This document shows positions 1 through 9,505 of a stretch of DNA of 64,000 bases, one piece after another. Location of the stretch: assembly GCF_014203155.1 (NCBI RefSeq), contig NZ_JACHIK010000004.1, positions 372,001 to 436,000 on the forward strand, given 5' to 3'. The position numbers and the translations under genes were made by a program. Each line of letters opens with the position of its first letter. Position 1 is the first letter of the stretch. The stretch comes from Shinella fusca (GTDB taxonomy: Bacteria > Pseudomonadota > Alphaproteobacteria > Rhizobiales > Rhizobiaceae). The notes below the pieces were generated by a model. The model was not told the DNA's origin. It saw nothing but the letters and a program-made list of their open reading frames with translations, and ran no database searches.

Positions 1-3000
1 GATCGTCGCAAGGCCATCACTGGTGCCGGTCACCTGCCAGCTCACCGTCGCCGCAGTCGTCGCCCTGCCGTCGGAGATGCCGTAGTTCACCGTCACCGTC
101 GTCGTCTGGCCTTCGGCGAGCGCCTGGAAGGCCGCATGGGACGGATCGAGGACGAAGCTCTTCGCAGCCGCATCGTAGCTGACGCCGTCGGGAAGCGTGG
201 CGGGCAGCACGACGGACAGCGCGTCGCCGTCGATATCGGACGCATTGGCAAGGGCGGAAAGCGCGACCGCCGCCCCATCCTCCACGGCCGCGCCGAGCAC
301 CGGCCCGGAGACCACCGGCACATCGTTCTTGCCGCTGATGGTCACGGTCACGCTCTGCGTCGTCGTTGCGCCATGTTCATCGGCAACGGTGACTGCGAAA
401 GTTTCCTGCTGCGTCGTGCCTTCGCCAAGCGCCTGCGCGACGGCATTGTTCAGCGCAAAGGTCCAATTGCCCGTCGCCGGATCGATGGAGAAGTCGCCAT
501 AGACTCCCGCCGCATTGCCCGTGAAGGTCAGCGTATCTCCAAGATCGGCATCGCTGGCCTTCACCGTACCTGTAGCGATCAGGGTCGCATCCTCGACCAC
601 CGCGCCTTCCTGCACCCCGGATGTGATCATCGGTGCGTCGTTCGTGCCGGTGATCGTCACGATGATCGCCTGGCTCGCGGTACCGTCGAGCGAGGTGACC
701 GTCAGCCTTTCCGTGACGGTCTGGCCTCCTTTCAGCGCCTCAGCACGGGTATCGAGCGCATAAGTCCATGCGCCGGATACCGGATCAAAGGTGAAGCTTC
801 CGTAGGAGCCTTGCAAATCGGAAACTGGCGCGAAGGAAGCCTGTCCGGCATCCGGATCGACAACCGTTAGCTGGCCGGACGCCGTCGTCACGTCACCTCC
901 CTCCGTTAGCGCAGCATCTGCCGCGCCGTGGATCGAGGCTGCATCATTGACGGGACGGACGACCACCATGAAAGACTTGGTCGTCGTTGCGCTGTCTACG
1001 GCCTGCCCGGTGGAAAGTGTGGCCGTATCCACCGACACCGCGGTTACGGACAACTCGAACGCGCCGTTATAGTTCACTGGCGGCAGAACCGTGAGGTTCG
1101 CGAGATTCCAGCCAAGAACGGAAACCTTTCCATCGGCGTCGATCTGGACGCTGTTCACACCATCGCTCACGATGGCGCCTTCAGGCAGATTGGAAAGGGC
1201 GAGCGTCGCCAGGCTTTCCGATCCGTCCAGATCGGCAACGGCGGCCGAAATGCCCGGCAGCCTGATCGCCGTGTCCTCCGCCCCATCAACCTGCTGGACC
1301 GGGCCGGTGACACCCAGCCGGATCACGGTCCCCTTGGAGTAGGGCAGCGACTCGAAGTTGATGAAGATGCCGTCCTCTGTCCAACTGATTCGTGAGGCAT
1401 CCAAGCCGGCCATGTTGCTGGAGAGGATCGAAACGTTGCCAATGGCCGAAAGATCGTTCGAGCCGGTATCGAGAATCCTGAGGCCGTTGAATATCGCATT
1501 CGAGAAGAACGCCGTTCCCGTTCCACTGAAATTGTTATCGGCAAAGCTGAAGGTGATTTCCCCGTCCGTGAAATCAACGGTGAAGTAATCCGTGTAGGTC
1601 CAGTCGATGCCATCGCCTGCGACGATGGCGCCAGGGTTGGACGGCTGTCCGGGGCCGTAGATGTTGGAGGCGGTGGGAAAAAGATAAGCGACCTGAAGTG
1701 TCGCACCTTCAAACACGACCGGCATCAGGCCGAAGTTGAGAACCGGCTGATCAGCATGAGGCTGCACATCGACATGCACGCTCGCCAGGTCGGACAACTG
1801 GCTGCCATTGCTCGCGCGGTAGGTGATTTCCGCTTGGCCGGAGAAATTGGCATTTGGCTGAAAGTGGATTTGGTTGCCGACTAGGGTGACGGTACCGTTT
1901 GTCGAAGAAACCGATGCCGGATCGATGGAAAGCGGCAGACCGTTCGGGTCGCTGTCGTTTAGCAGCACATCGATAATGATTGGCGTGTCTTCGGTGCCGG
2001 TGACGTGGTCAAAAACGACGATCGGCGCATCGTTCGTGCCGGTGACCATCACAGTAATGGTCTGCGTCGCGGTGCCGTCTGATGATTTGACCGTCAGTGT
2101 TTCCGTGGCGGTCTGACCGTCGGTCAGCGCCTGGGCGCGGGTGTCGAGCGTGTAGCTCCAGTCGCCCGATGCCGGGTCGAAGGTGAAATTGCCATAGGCG
2201 CCAACCAAGGATGACGGAGCCTGGAAGCCAGCTTCTCCCATATCGGCGTCCGACACGGCCAGCGTGCCGCCCGTCGTTACCGCAACGTCTTCAGTGACGG
2301 AACCGCTAAAATCGCCGGAGATGCTTGCACCATCGTTCGCCCCCGTGACCGTCACGGTGACGATCTGCGTCGCGGTCGCGCCGTGCTCGTCGGTGACCGT
2401 GACGGTGAAGGTCTCCTGCCGTGTCTCGCCCTCGCCGAGCACCTGAGCGGTGGCGTTGTCCAGCGTATAGGACCATTCCCCCGTCACCGCATCGACGACG
2501 AAGCTGCCATAAGCGCCCGCCGCATCGCCCGTGAAGGTCAGCGTGTCGCCAAGATCCGCATCGCTGGCCGCGACCGTGCCCGTCGCGATCAGGGCCGCAT
2601 CCTCGACCACCGCGCCTTCCTGCAAAGCCGACGTGATGACCGGCGCGTCGTTCGTGCCGGTGACCGTCACGATGATCGACTTCGCGGTACCATCAAGCGA
2701 CCGAACCGTCAGTGTCTCGGTAACGACCTCGCCGCCGGCAAGCGCCTCGGCGCGGCTATCCAGTGTATAGGTCCACGCGCCGGTCGCGGCGTCGAAGGTG
2801 AAGCTGCCGAACGAACCGGCAAGAGAGGTCGCAGGACGGAAGCCGGCCTCGCCCGCGTCCGCATCCGAGACGGTCAGCGTGCCGCCCGTCGTCACGTTCG
2901 TATTTTCCGTGACAGAGCCCGTGATGGCGCCGAGGATCGTCGCGCTGTCGTTCGTGCCGGTGACGGTAATGGTCGCTGTCGCCGTATCGCTGTCACCGTC

Positions 3001-3879
3001 AGCATCGACCACCTTGTAGGTAAAGCTGATCGTCGTGCTTTGCCCCGCGCGCAGCCAATCGAACGCATTGCCCGCCGAATAGGAAAAGCTGCCGTCGGCA
3101 TTGAAGGTAAGCGAACCGGCGGACGGGCCACTGACCAGCGAGACCGACTTCACCAGGTCGGCCACGCTGTCATTCGCAAGAACCTGGCCGCTCACCGAGC
3201 CGTTTTCAAGGACAGTGTAGCTGTCGTTTACGGCCTTGACCGCCTGGTCACGCGGATCGAGTTCGACCCCGTCGACGAATACCTTCAGATTCTCGATGCT
3301 CTCGACCGTGAGGTTGAAAGCCTTGAACTGGAACTTATTCGGAAGGCAGAACCAGAAGGACGGCTGCTGGACAGCGTTGACGAGAAAGCGCGCGATATCG
3401 CTCTGCACCGCGCCCGTCATCCACTCGGCGCGCGTCAATTGCAGGACGAGCGTATCGTTGCCGCTGTCACCGTCGTAGAAGTCCGAAGCGCCGGCGTTCT
3501 CGCTGACGCGATGGACGAAGACGTCCCGACCGGAAGAACCGTACGCGCGATCGCTGCCGGCTCCCCCATCAAAATAGTCATTGCCGGAACCGCCGTAGAG
3601 CGTGTCGTTTCCAGCGCCGCCGATCAGTTCGTCATCGCCGGAACCGCCATCCAGCATATCGTTCCCGGCGCCGCCTTCGAGACGATCGTTACCGCTGTCG
3701 CCATAGAGCCTGTCATCACCGCCGAGGCCTTTGAGAACGTCGTCGCCACGCCCGCCGATCAAAATATCGTTGCGGTTGTCGCGGCCGGTCAGAACGTCGC
3801 CGTGGCGCGTGCCGATGGCGACGCTGTTCAGGAGGTTGTGCAACAACCACTCGAGCGAACTCAGAAAATTGACCGACAT
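1..3879 (-). CDS. Giant RTX/VCBS-repeat protein, 3' end outside window
   Basis: The reading frame is open from an ATG at 3879 to the left edge, giving 1,293 residues with no stop. Residues ~27-115 carry a block of RTX-type calcium-binding nonapeptides (GGAGNDMLDGGSGDDELIGG and similar). A linker with a cadherin-like segment follows (~213-308). Then come repeated VCBS-type modules ending in TGTNDAP-like motifs (boundaries near 308, 405, 512, 615 and again ~985-1290), separated by another cadherin-like stretch at ~617-715. A purine-rich GGGGGGAT lies 7-14 bases before the ATG. Such proteins are normally exported by type I secretion and act in adhesion or biofilm; the C-terminal secretion signal would lie outside the window. 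RTX repeats at the N-terminus rather than the C-terminus are unusual. The product is clear as a family, but its ligand is unknown. Confidence 0.88.
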   Translation of the reverse strand, partial: MSVNFLSSLEWLLHNLLNSVAIGTRHGDVLTGRDNRNDILIGGRGDDVLKGLGGDDRLYGDSGNDRLEGGAGNDMLDGGSGDDELIGGAGNDTLYGGSGNDYFDGGAGSDRAYGSSGRDVFVHRVSENAGASDFYDGDSGNDTLVLQLTRAEWMTGAVQSDIARFLVNAVQQPSFWFCLPNKFQFKAFNLTVESIENLKVFVDGVELDPRDQAVKAVNDSYTVLENGSVSGQVLANDSVADLVKSVSLVSGPSAGSLTFNADGSFSYSAGNAFDWLRAGQSTTISFTYKVVDADGDSDTATATITVTGTNDSATILGAITGSVTENTNVTTGGTLTVSDADAGEAGFRPATSLAGSFGSFTFDAATGAWTYTLDSRAEALAGGEVVTETLTVRSLDGTAKSIIVTVTGTNDAPVITSALQEGAVVEDAALIATGTVAASDADLGDTLTFTGDAAGAYGSFVVDAVTGEWSYTLDNATAQVLGEGETRQETFTVTVTDEHGATATQIVTVTVTGANDGASISGDFSGSVTEDVAVTTGGTLAVSDADMGEAGFQAPSSLVGAYGNFTFDPASGDWSYTLDTRAQALTDGQTATETLTVKSSDGTATQTITVMVTGTNDAPIVVFDHVTGTEDTPIIIDVLLNDSDPNGLPLSIDPASVSSTNGTVTLVGNQIHFQPNANFSGQAEITYRASNGSQLSDLASVHVDVQPHADQPVLNFGLMPVVFEGATLQVAYLFPTASNIYGPGQPSNPGAIVAGDGIDWTYTDYFTVDFTDGEITFSFADNNFSGTGTAFFSNAIFNGLRILDTGSNDLSAIGNVSILSSNMAGLDASRISWTEDGIFINFESLPYSKGTVIRLGVTGPVQQVDGAEDTAIRLPGISAAVADLDGSESLATLALSNLPEGAIVSDGVNSVQIDADGKVSVLGWNLANLTVLPPVNYNGAFELSVTAVSVDTATLSTGQAVDSATTTKSFMVVVRPVNDAASIHGAADAALTEGGDVTTASGQLTVVDPDAGQASFAPVSDLQGSYGSFTFDPVSGAWTYALDTRAEALKGGQTVTERLTVTSLDGTASQAIIVTITGTNDAPMITSGVQEGAVVEDATLIATGTVKASDADLGDTLTFTGNAAGVYGDFSIDPATGNWTFALNNAVAQALGEGTTQQETFAVTVADEHGATTTQSVTVTISGKNDVPVVSGPVLGAAVEDGAAVALSALANASDIDGDALSVVLPATLPDGVSYDAAAKSFVLDPSHAAFQALAEGQTTTVTVNYGISDGRATTAATVSWQVTGTSDGLATI

Positions 3880-4362
3880 GCAACATCCCCCCATCGACGC
3901 AACGGCCCTCAGCGCGGGTGAAGCCTGACGGACCTGGAAACACATGGGGCAGAAGTTAACATTTTACTACTTTATCGCGCATCACCCAAATTGGGTAGAC
4001 GGCACGCAAAGTCCGGGATTGGAAAACTAATCTAACTTATTATCCTTAACGCTTGGAGAGAAAGTAAATTCATCCAAAGAATATCCGCGCTCACGTTAGA
4101 TGTATAAATTTGAGACAGAAAATGAATTCTCGATTTCACACACATGAATCACAATGAAACATGCCTACCTTGTCATGCGATGCCCATAAAAGGCGGAGAC
4201 TTGATTGTGTAATCAGCAGGAATAGACGCGCAAGAAATGCAATGTACAGGATTGCCTCATGGAAGGAGGCAATTGAACCGAACAACGCCGTCGGCTTCTC
4301 CCGGCCTGGTAAATTTCAGACAAGCCTCACCCGGATAATGTGCGCCATGCCTAAAAGGGGCC
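3880..4362. other. AT-rich intergenic region between the RTX gene and luxR-type gene
   Basis: This region of about 480 bases is clearly more AT-rich than its surroundings and has no convincing gene. It must hold the divergent promoters of the giant RTX gene (minus) and the LuxR-type gene (plus). One hairpin (4251-4273) is listed separately. A short open frame at 4161-4424 has no recognisable features and overlaps the regulator gene, so I do not call it. Confidence 0.5.
4251..4273. repeat. 8-bp-arm inverted repeat upstream of the LuxR-type gene
   Basis: ATTGCCTC, a 7-base loop, then GAGGCAAT form a perfect inverted repeat ending about 90 bases before the regulator's start codon. It could be an operator (possibly autoregulatory) or a leader hairpin; nothing else distinguishes these. 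Confidence 0.4.
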
Positions 4363-5454
4363 ATGACCGTGACCGATCTCTCCGCCATCATCGACCAAAT
4401 CTACGAAGCGGCATTCCTGCCTGACACCTGGTATCCCATTCTCGACCATATGGCAGCGGCGGCTGGCGCGCAGGGCACGTCTCTCGTCAGCACGATGGCA
4501 CCCAGCACAAAATGGCTCGCCTCGCCGTCGCTGGAAGACATGAAGATCAAGATGATCGATGAAGGCTGGTATCGCTACAACACGCGGACGGACAAGCTGC
4601 TCTCCATCGAGCATCACGGCTTCGTCAATGAAGCCGACTTCTTTACCGAACACGATTACAACACCATGCCGATCTTCACAGGCATGATGCAGCCGCTCGG
4701 CTACGGTTTCGGCACCTCGACCTTCATCAGCACACCGAGCGGTGAAAAGATCATCGTTGCGGTGGAAAAGAAGAAGGCCACCGGACCGGTGGAGCGATCC
4801 GCAATCGCCTATCTCGATCAGTTACGGCCTCATTTGGCGCGTGCCGCCATGATGTCGAGCCGGCTGGAATTCGAGCGCATCAATGCGGCAGTTGAAGCCT
4901 TGCAGATGGCGAACCTACCCTGTGCGGTGCTGCGTCATGACGGCAAGGTCGTTGCCGGCAACCGGTTGCTGGAAGAATTCGCACCGCAATTGACCATAGC
5001 GGCCCGCAATCTCGTCCGCTTTGAATGTGCGCCTGCCAACGCACTGCTGACGGAAACACTTGAGAACGCGCGCAACGGCGGCGGCATCGCCAGCCGATCG
5101 TTTCCCCTGCCGCGTACCGGGGACGCACCGCCCGCCATCGTTCATCTGATGCCGGTTCGCGGCAGCGCGCGCGATATTTTTCTGAGCGCGGCCCTTTTTC
5201 TGATTGTGACCCCTGTGGATCGCTCGCGGGTACCGACGGCCGAAACGATCCAGGGACTATTCGATCTCACGCCGGCCGAAGCCCGCGTTGCGCGCTCCCT
5301 CGCTGCCGGACGCGACGTCACTGCGACGGCAGGGCAACTTGCGGTCAGCGCAGAAACCGTCCGAAGCCACGTCAAATCCATCCTGTCGAAATCCGGTATG
5401 CAGCGACAGACGGATTTCGTCGCCGCTGTCGCCAGCGTCCGTTCACTCGAATAG
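4363..5454 (+). CDS. LuxR/FixJ-type HTH transcriptional regulator
   Basis: A 363-residue protein. The last ~65 residues form a LuxR-family helix-turn-helix: LTPAEARVARSLAAG, then a recognition region with SAETVRSHVKSILSK, the hallmark T(V)R.H...I..K pattern. The N-terminal ~290 residues resemble the uncharacterised sensor region common in rhizobial LuxR-type regulators (it begins LSAIIDQIYEAAFLPDTW) and show no receiver or AHL-binding signature I can identify. The start is ambiguous: AAAAGGGG ends only two bases before the ATG at 4363, whereas a GTG two codons on (4369) has ideal spacing. It is divergent from the RTX/VCBS gene and is a reasonable candidate regulator of it, by position only. 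Confidence 0.85.
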   Translation: MTVTDLSAIIDQIYEAAFLPDTWYPILDHMAAAAGAQGTSLVSTMAPSTKWLASPSLEDMKIKMIDEGWYRYNTRTDKLLSIEHHGFVNEADFFTEHDYNTMPIFTGMMQPLGYGFGTSTFISTPSGEKIIVAVEKKKATGPVERSAIAYLDQLRPHLARAAMMSSRLEFERINAAVEALQMANLPCAVLRHDGKVVAGNRLLEEFAPQLTIAARNLVRFECAPANALLTETLENARNGGGIASRSFPLPRTGDAPPAIVHLMPVRGSARDIFLSAALFLIVTPVDRSRVPTAETIQGLFDLTPAEARVARSLAAGRDVTATAGQLAVSAETVRSHVKSILSKSGMQRQTDFVAAVASVRSLE

Positions 5455-5544
5455 AAATCTTGCTGGCGATCCCGGAACGCTACCCACATCGACTTCATCT
5501 CCCGTCGCACACAGGACAACGTGCAAGCAGCGGATTCTACGGCA

Positions 5545-5740
5545 AAGTCCCCGCTCGCCATGGCGTGACCTGCCCTCGCGTTATGGGCCACACACCACGG
5601 TCTACAACCGCTATAACCGGTGGTCGAAGGCGGGGGCTGACTGGGGGTGTTCGAGGCGCTGTCGGCGACATCGCCTCAGTCCATGCACCTGATCGATAGT
5701 TCCATCATCCGCGCCCATCAGCATGCCGCTGGCCCGCGCC
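5545..5740 (+). pseudogene. Remnant of an IS5-family (IS427-like) transposase
   Basis: Two reading frames together encode a transposase piece: SPWRDLPSRYGPHTTVYNRY followed by NRWSKAG in one frame, then VFEALSATSPQSMHLIDSS and IIRAHQHAAG in the next. This matches the N-terminal part of IS5/IS427-type transposases (W-R-D-L-P...VYNR..RW...; D-S-...RAHQHAAG). A frameshift near 5640 separates the halves. Neither the start nor the DDE catalytic C-terminus remains. No terminal inverted repeats are visible. It abuts the 3' end of the Crp/Fnr gene. Confidence 0.75.
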
Positions 5741-5771
5741 CCGCCTGGCTGACCGGCGAAGACGAGGTGGG

Positions 5772-6503
5772 CTATGAGGCCACCGGCTGCGACGAGCCCC
5801 TCAATGTCGGTTCCGCCGCGTCGATGAGGAAGGAGGGCGAGGCGAAGCGCTCCAGCGTCGCGCGGTCGCAAAGCTCGATGCGATTGCCGTCCGACACCAC
5901 GCCATAGTCGGCGAGCACCGCAAAGCCGCGCGACAGGTTCTCCGGCGTCATGCCGAGATAGGAGGCGAGCACCCTCTTTTCGAAAAGAAGCTTAATCGCG
6001 CCGGAACCGCCCTGGTTGTCGTCCTCGCGCAAAAGCCAGTTGGCGAGCCTCTGCGTGCCGTGCCTGAGCTTCTGCCTCTTCAGTTCCTTGACCGTGCGAC
6101 GATATGCGCGGGCCAGCTCGAATACGACGGAACGCATGAAATCGGAATCCTCGACCATGAGATCGCGGATCAGCGAGGCCGGGATCATCAGGATCCTCGC
6201 AGGCGTCAGCGTCCTGGCGGATTGAAGACTGACGTCGTTGTTGAGGACGGCCGCCAGGATGAACAGGCTTGTCGGACCGAGAATTTCAATCACCGTCTCG
6301 TTTTTCATGGAGGAGGCAGACATCTCCACCAATCCTTCAAGGGTGATATAAAGGAAATCAGCCGGACTGTTTTCTTCGAGCAACACGGTCCCTGCGGGAA
6401 AAGACTGCAGGAAGCTCGGAACGATAATCTTCTCGAAGGTGCTTTGCTTGACGCCCTCGAGGATATTCAGATGCTTGAGTTTTTCGACATCATCGGATCG
6501 CAT
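5772..6503 (-). CDS. Crp/Fnr-family regulator (Dnr/NnrR-like, no Fe-S cysteines)
   Basis: A 243-residue protein with an N-terminal cyclic-nucleotide-binding-like fold (FPAGTVLLEENSPADFLYIT...GLVEM) and a C-terminal winged helix. The recognition helix reads TPENLSRGFAVL and keeps the E-x-x-S-R pattern that FNR uses to read TTGAT half-sites. The only cysteine is near the C-terminus (ELCDRA), so it cannot bind an FNR-type 4Fe-4S cluster. It more likely belongs to the Dnr/NnrR/NarR group that responds to NO or nitrate/nitrite. It is divergent from the nar operon, whose promoter carries a matching box, so it is the probable activator of narK-GHJI. Which signal it senses is inference. Confidence 0.88.
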   Translation of the reverse strand: MRSDDVEKLKHLNILEGVKQSTFEKIIVPSFLQSFPAGTVLLEENSPADFLYITLEGLVEMSASSMKNETVIEILGPTSLFILAAVLNNDVSLQSARTLTPARILMIPASLIRDLMVEDSDFMRSVVFELARAYRRTVKELKRQKLRHGTQRLANWLLREDDNQGGSGAIKLLFEKRVLASYLGMTPENLSRGFAVLADYGVVSDGNRIELCDRATLERFASPSFLIDAAEPTLRGSSQPVAS

Positions 6504-6738
6504 CGGTGCAGCCTTGCCTCATAGTTGATAGCATCAGTCAACAAAACAAAAAATATCAATCGAAGAGCATAAATAAGAAGACCACAGTATATATAAAAAT
6601 CATCCAAGCGCCAAAAAGAGTTGTCCTTGTCTTAAAATGTATACCTCTGAAGAGGATTGACCCAGATCAACAACAAACCCCGGCACATATCTCCTAATCG
6701 CCAGGAGAATTCGGTCAAATTCGAACCGGGGTAGGACT
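6504..6738. promoter_or_regulatory. Divergent promoter region between Crp/Fnr gene and narK
   Basis: This AT-rich 235-bp spacer contains the FNR-like box at 6657-6670. Near the regulator's start lies TTGATAGCATCAGTCAA (6524-6540), with half-sites of the right sequence but non-standard spacing; it also includes the palindrome TGAT-AGC-ATCA. It may serve autoregulation, but that is weak. If the box at 6657 sits at -41.5, transcription of narK would start near 6705. Confidence 0.5.
6657..6670 (+). promoter_or_regulatory. FNR/Dnr-type operator upstream of narK
   Basis: TTGACCCAGATCAA matches the FNR-family consensus TTGAT-N4-ATCAA at 9 of 10 defined positions. Its centre is 75 bases before the narK ATG. 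It is placed for class II activation of the nar operon by the neighbouring Crp/Fnr protein, whose recognition helix has the matching E-x-x-S-R residues. Confidence 0.75.
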
Positions 6739-9489
6739 ATGACTAGCGCGACAACCGCCAGTCCCCAGGGTCAGAAGACAGCCTTGGCGATGAGTACCAT
6801 CGCCTTCACCGCCTGTTTCGCCGTGTGGACGATCTTTGCAATCATCGGCATCCAGATCCGCCAGGATCTGGGTCTTTCCGAAACACAGTTCGGCCTTCTG
6901 GTCGGCACGCCCATCCTGACCGGTTCGCTGATCCGCGTGGTGCTGGGCATCTGGGCAGACCGCTACGGCGGCCGTGTGGTCTTCGTCTGCACGATGCTCG
7001 CCGCCGCCGTGGCGACGTTCCTGCTCACTTACGCCACGACCTATCCGCAGATGCTGCTCGCCGCGCTCGGCGTCGGCATCTCGGGCGGCTCCTTCGCCGT
7101 CGGCGTCGCCTATGTGTCGCGCTGGTATCCGGCCGAAAAGCAGGGCACCGCGCTCGGCATCTTCGGCGCGGGCAATGTCGGCGCGGCGGTTACGAAGTTC
7201 TTCGCCCCCCTCGTGCTCGTCGCCTTCGGCTGGCACACCGTCGCCGAAATCTGGGCCGCCGCCCTCGTCGTCATGGCGGTCGTCTTCTGGTTCACCACCA
7301 GGGACGATCCGGTTCTCACCGAGCGCCGCCGCTCCGGCGAGCAGCCCAAGAGCACCTGGATGGAGCTGGAGCCCCTGAAGAATATCCAGGTCTGGCGCTT
7401 CTCGCTCTACTATTTCTTCGTCTTCGGCGCCTTCGTCGCCCTGGCGCTGTGGCTGCCGCAGTATCTCATCAAGGTCTACGGCGTCGACATCCGCCTCGCC
7501 GGCATTATCGCCGCCTGCTTCTCGGTTCCCGCGAGCCTCTTCCGCGCCTATGGCGGCCACCTCTCGGACGTCTACGGCGCCCGGCGCGTCATGTACTGGA
7601 CCTTCCTCGTGTCGGTCGCCGCAACCTTCGTCCTTTCCTATCCGCCGACCGACTATGTCGTGCGCGGCGTCAATGGCCCGATCGCCTTCCATGCCGAGCT
7701 CGGCGTCGTCGGCTTCACCGTCACCATCTTCATCCTCGGCTTCTTCATGGCGCTCGGCAAGGCCGCCGTCTTCAAGCACATCCCGGTCTACTATCCGAAG
7801 AACGTCGGTTCCGTCGGCGGCCTCGTCGGCATGATCGGCGGCCTCGGCGGCTTCATCCTGCCGATCGTCTTCGGCCTGCTTCTCGATCTGACCGGCCTAT
7901 GGACGAGCTGCTTCATGCTGCTTTTCCTGATCGCCGCCGGCTCGCTCGCCTGGATGCACCTCGCCGTCCGCCAGATGGAGCGGGAGGCCTCGCAGGAGAG
8001 CATCAAGGCGCTGCCGCCCTTCCCGGAAATGCAGGGCATGGCGACGCCCGTTCGCAAGCCTGTCAAGGAAAGCGCGGCCGTACTCACCGACTGGCGCCCG
8101 GAAGACAGGACCTTCTGGCAGGAGAAAGGCCGCAAGATCGCCAGCCGCAATCTCTGGCTGTCGATCCCGGCCCTGCTTCTGTCCTTCGCGATCTGGCAGG
8201 TCTGGTCGGTCGTCGTCGCCAAGCTGCCGCTCGTCGGCTTCACCTTCACCACCGACCAGCTCTTCTGGCTGGCGGCGCTGCCGGGCCTGTCGGGCGCGAC
8301 GCTGCGCATCTTCTATTCCTTCATGGTTCCGATCCTCGGCGGACGGCTGTGGACGACGCTGACCACCTGGTCGCTGATCATCCCGGCGCTCGGCATCGGC
8401 TATGCGGTGCAGAACCCCGACACGCCCTATATCGTCCTCCTGATCCTCGCACTGCTGTGCGGCTTCGGCGGCGGCAACTTCGCCTCCTCGATGGCCAACA
8501 TCTCCTTCTTCTACCCGAAGTCGGAAAAGGGCAACGCGCTCGCTCTCAATGCCGGCCTCGGCAATCTCGGCGTCTCCGTCGTGCAGTTCGTCGTGCCGCT
8601 CGTCATCACCACCGGCATCTTCGGCGGCCTCGGCGGCGATCCGGCGATGGTCCCCGCGACCGCGGCCACCGGCGAGACGCCGTTGTGGTTGCAGAATGCA
8701 GGCTTCTTCTTCATTCCCTTCATTATTATCGCCGCCTTCGCCAACTGGTTCGGCATGAACGACATCGCCTCTGCCAAGGCCTCCTTCACCGAGCAGGCGG
8801 TCATCTTCCAGCGCAAGCACAACTGGATCATGTGCTGGCTCTACACCGGCACCTTCGGTTCCTTCATCGGCTATTCCGCAGGCTTCCCGCTTCTGTCGAA
8901 GACGCTGTTTCCCGACGTCAACGCCTTGCAGTTCGCCTTCCTCGGCCCGCTGGTCGGCGCGCTGTCGCGCTCGGCCACCGGCTGGCTCGCCGACAAGTAC
9001 GGCGGCGCCCGCGTCACGTTCTGGGTCTTCGTGCTGATGATGGCGGGGGTTTGCGGCGTGCTCTACTTCATCGGCATCAAGGACCAGCCGCATGCCTTCT
9101 GGGGCTTCTTCGCTTCGTTCCTGGTGCTGTTCTTCGCCGCCGGCGTCGGCAATGCCTCCACCTTCCAGATGATCCCGGCAATCATGGGCAAGGAAATGGG
9201 CCGGCTGATGCCACAGGCGACGCCGGAAGCCCGCCGGCTGCAGGCCGAGAAGGAATCGGCCGCCATCACCGGCTTCACCTCGGCGATCGCCGCCTTCGGC
9301 GCCTTCTTCATCCCGAAGGGCTACGGCTCCTCGATCACGCTGACCGGCGGGCCGGAGGCGGCTCTCTGGGCCTTCCTGATCTTCTACGTCACCTGCGTGC
9401 TGATCACCTGGGCCGTCTACGCCCGCAAGGGCGGACTGCTCCACGACATCGAGCGCGGCCGGGCTCGCCCGGCCTCCGCGAACGCCTGA
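6739..9489 (+). CDS. narK: Fused NarK1-NarK2 nitrate/nitrite transporter
   Basis: A 916-residue protein made of two complete MFS NarK modules joined by a hydrophilic linker (~residues 415-465). The first (residues ~10-410) has GISGGSFAVGVAYVSRWYP and FMALGKAAVFKHIPVYYP. The second (~470-905) has CGFGGGNFASSMANISFFYP and AAGVGNASTFQMIP, which are NarK nitrate-signature regions. Each half has about 12 membrane segments. In characterised fused NarK proteins (for example Paracoccus) the first half behaves as nitrate/proton symporter and the second as nitrate/nitrite exchanger; that assignment is by family. It is the first gene of the nar operon, 16 bp ahead of narG. GTAGGA precedes the ATG at short spacing. 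Confidence 0.95.
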   Translation: MTSATTASPQGQKTALAMSTIAFTACFAVWTIFAIIGIQIRQDLGLSETQFGLLVGTPILTGSLIRVVLGIWADRYGGRVVFVCTMLAAAVATFLLTYATTYPQMLLAALGVGISGGSFAVGVAYVSRWYPAEKQGTALGIFGAGNVGAAVTKFFAPLVLVAFGWHTVAEIWAAALVVMAVVFWFTTRDDPVLTERRRSGEQPKSTWMELEPLKNIQVWRFSLYYFFVFGAFVALALWLPQYLIKVYGVDIRLAGIIAACFSVPASLFRAYGGHLSDVYGARRVMYWTFLVSVAATFVLSYPPTDYVVRGVNGPIAFHAELGVVGFTVTIFILGFFMALGKAAVFKHIPVYYPKNVGSVGGLVGMIGGLGGFILPIVFGLLLDLTGLWTSCFMLLFLIAAGSLAWMHLAVRQMEREASQESIKALPPFPEMQGMATPVRKPVKESAAVLTDWRPEDRTFWQEKGRKIASRNLWLSIPALLLSFAIWQVWSVVVAKLPLVGFTFTTDQLFWLAALPGLSGATLRIFYSFMVPILGGRLWTTLTTWSLIIPALGIGYAVQNPDTPYIVLLILALLCGFGGGNFASSMANISFFYPKSEKGNALALNAGLGNLGVSVVQFVVPLVITTGIFGGLGGDPAMVPATAATGETPLWLQNAGFFFIPFIIIAAFANWFGMNDIASAKASFTEQAVIFQRKHNWIMCWLYTGTFGSFIGYSAGFPLLSKTLFPDVNALQFAFLGPLVGALSRSATGWLADKYGGARVTFWVFVLMMAGVCGVLYFIGIKDQPHAFWGFFASFLVLFFAAGVGNASTFQMIPAIMGKEMGRLMPQATPEARRLQAEKESAAITGFTSAIAAFGAFFIPKGYGSSITLTGGPEAALWAFLIFYVTCVLITWAVYARKGGLLHDIERGRARPASANA

Positions 9490-9505
9490 ACCTGGAGGAT
9501 AGACC

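Noticed and set aside
2383-3921. A 512-residue plus-strand frame within the RTX/VCBS gene
   Set aside because: The minus strand encodes continuous RTX and VCBS repeats; the plus frame is their shadow.
4161-4424. 87-residue frame before the LuxR-type gene
   Set aside because: Composition is not protein-like and it overlaps the regulator's start.
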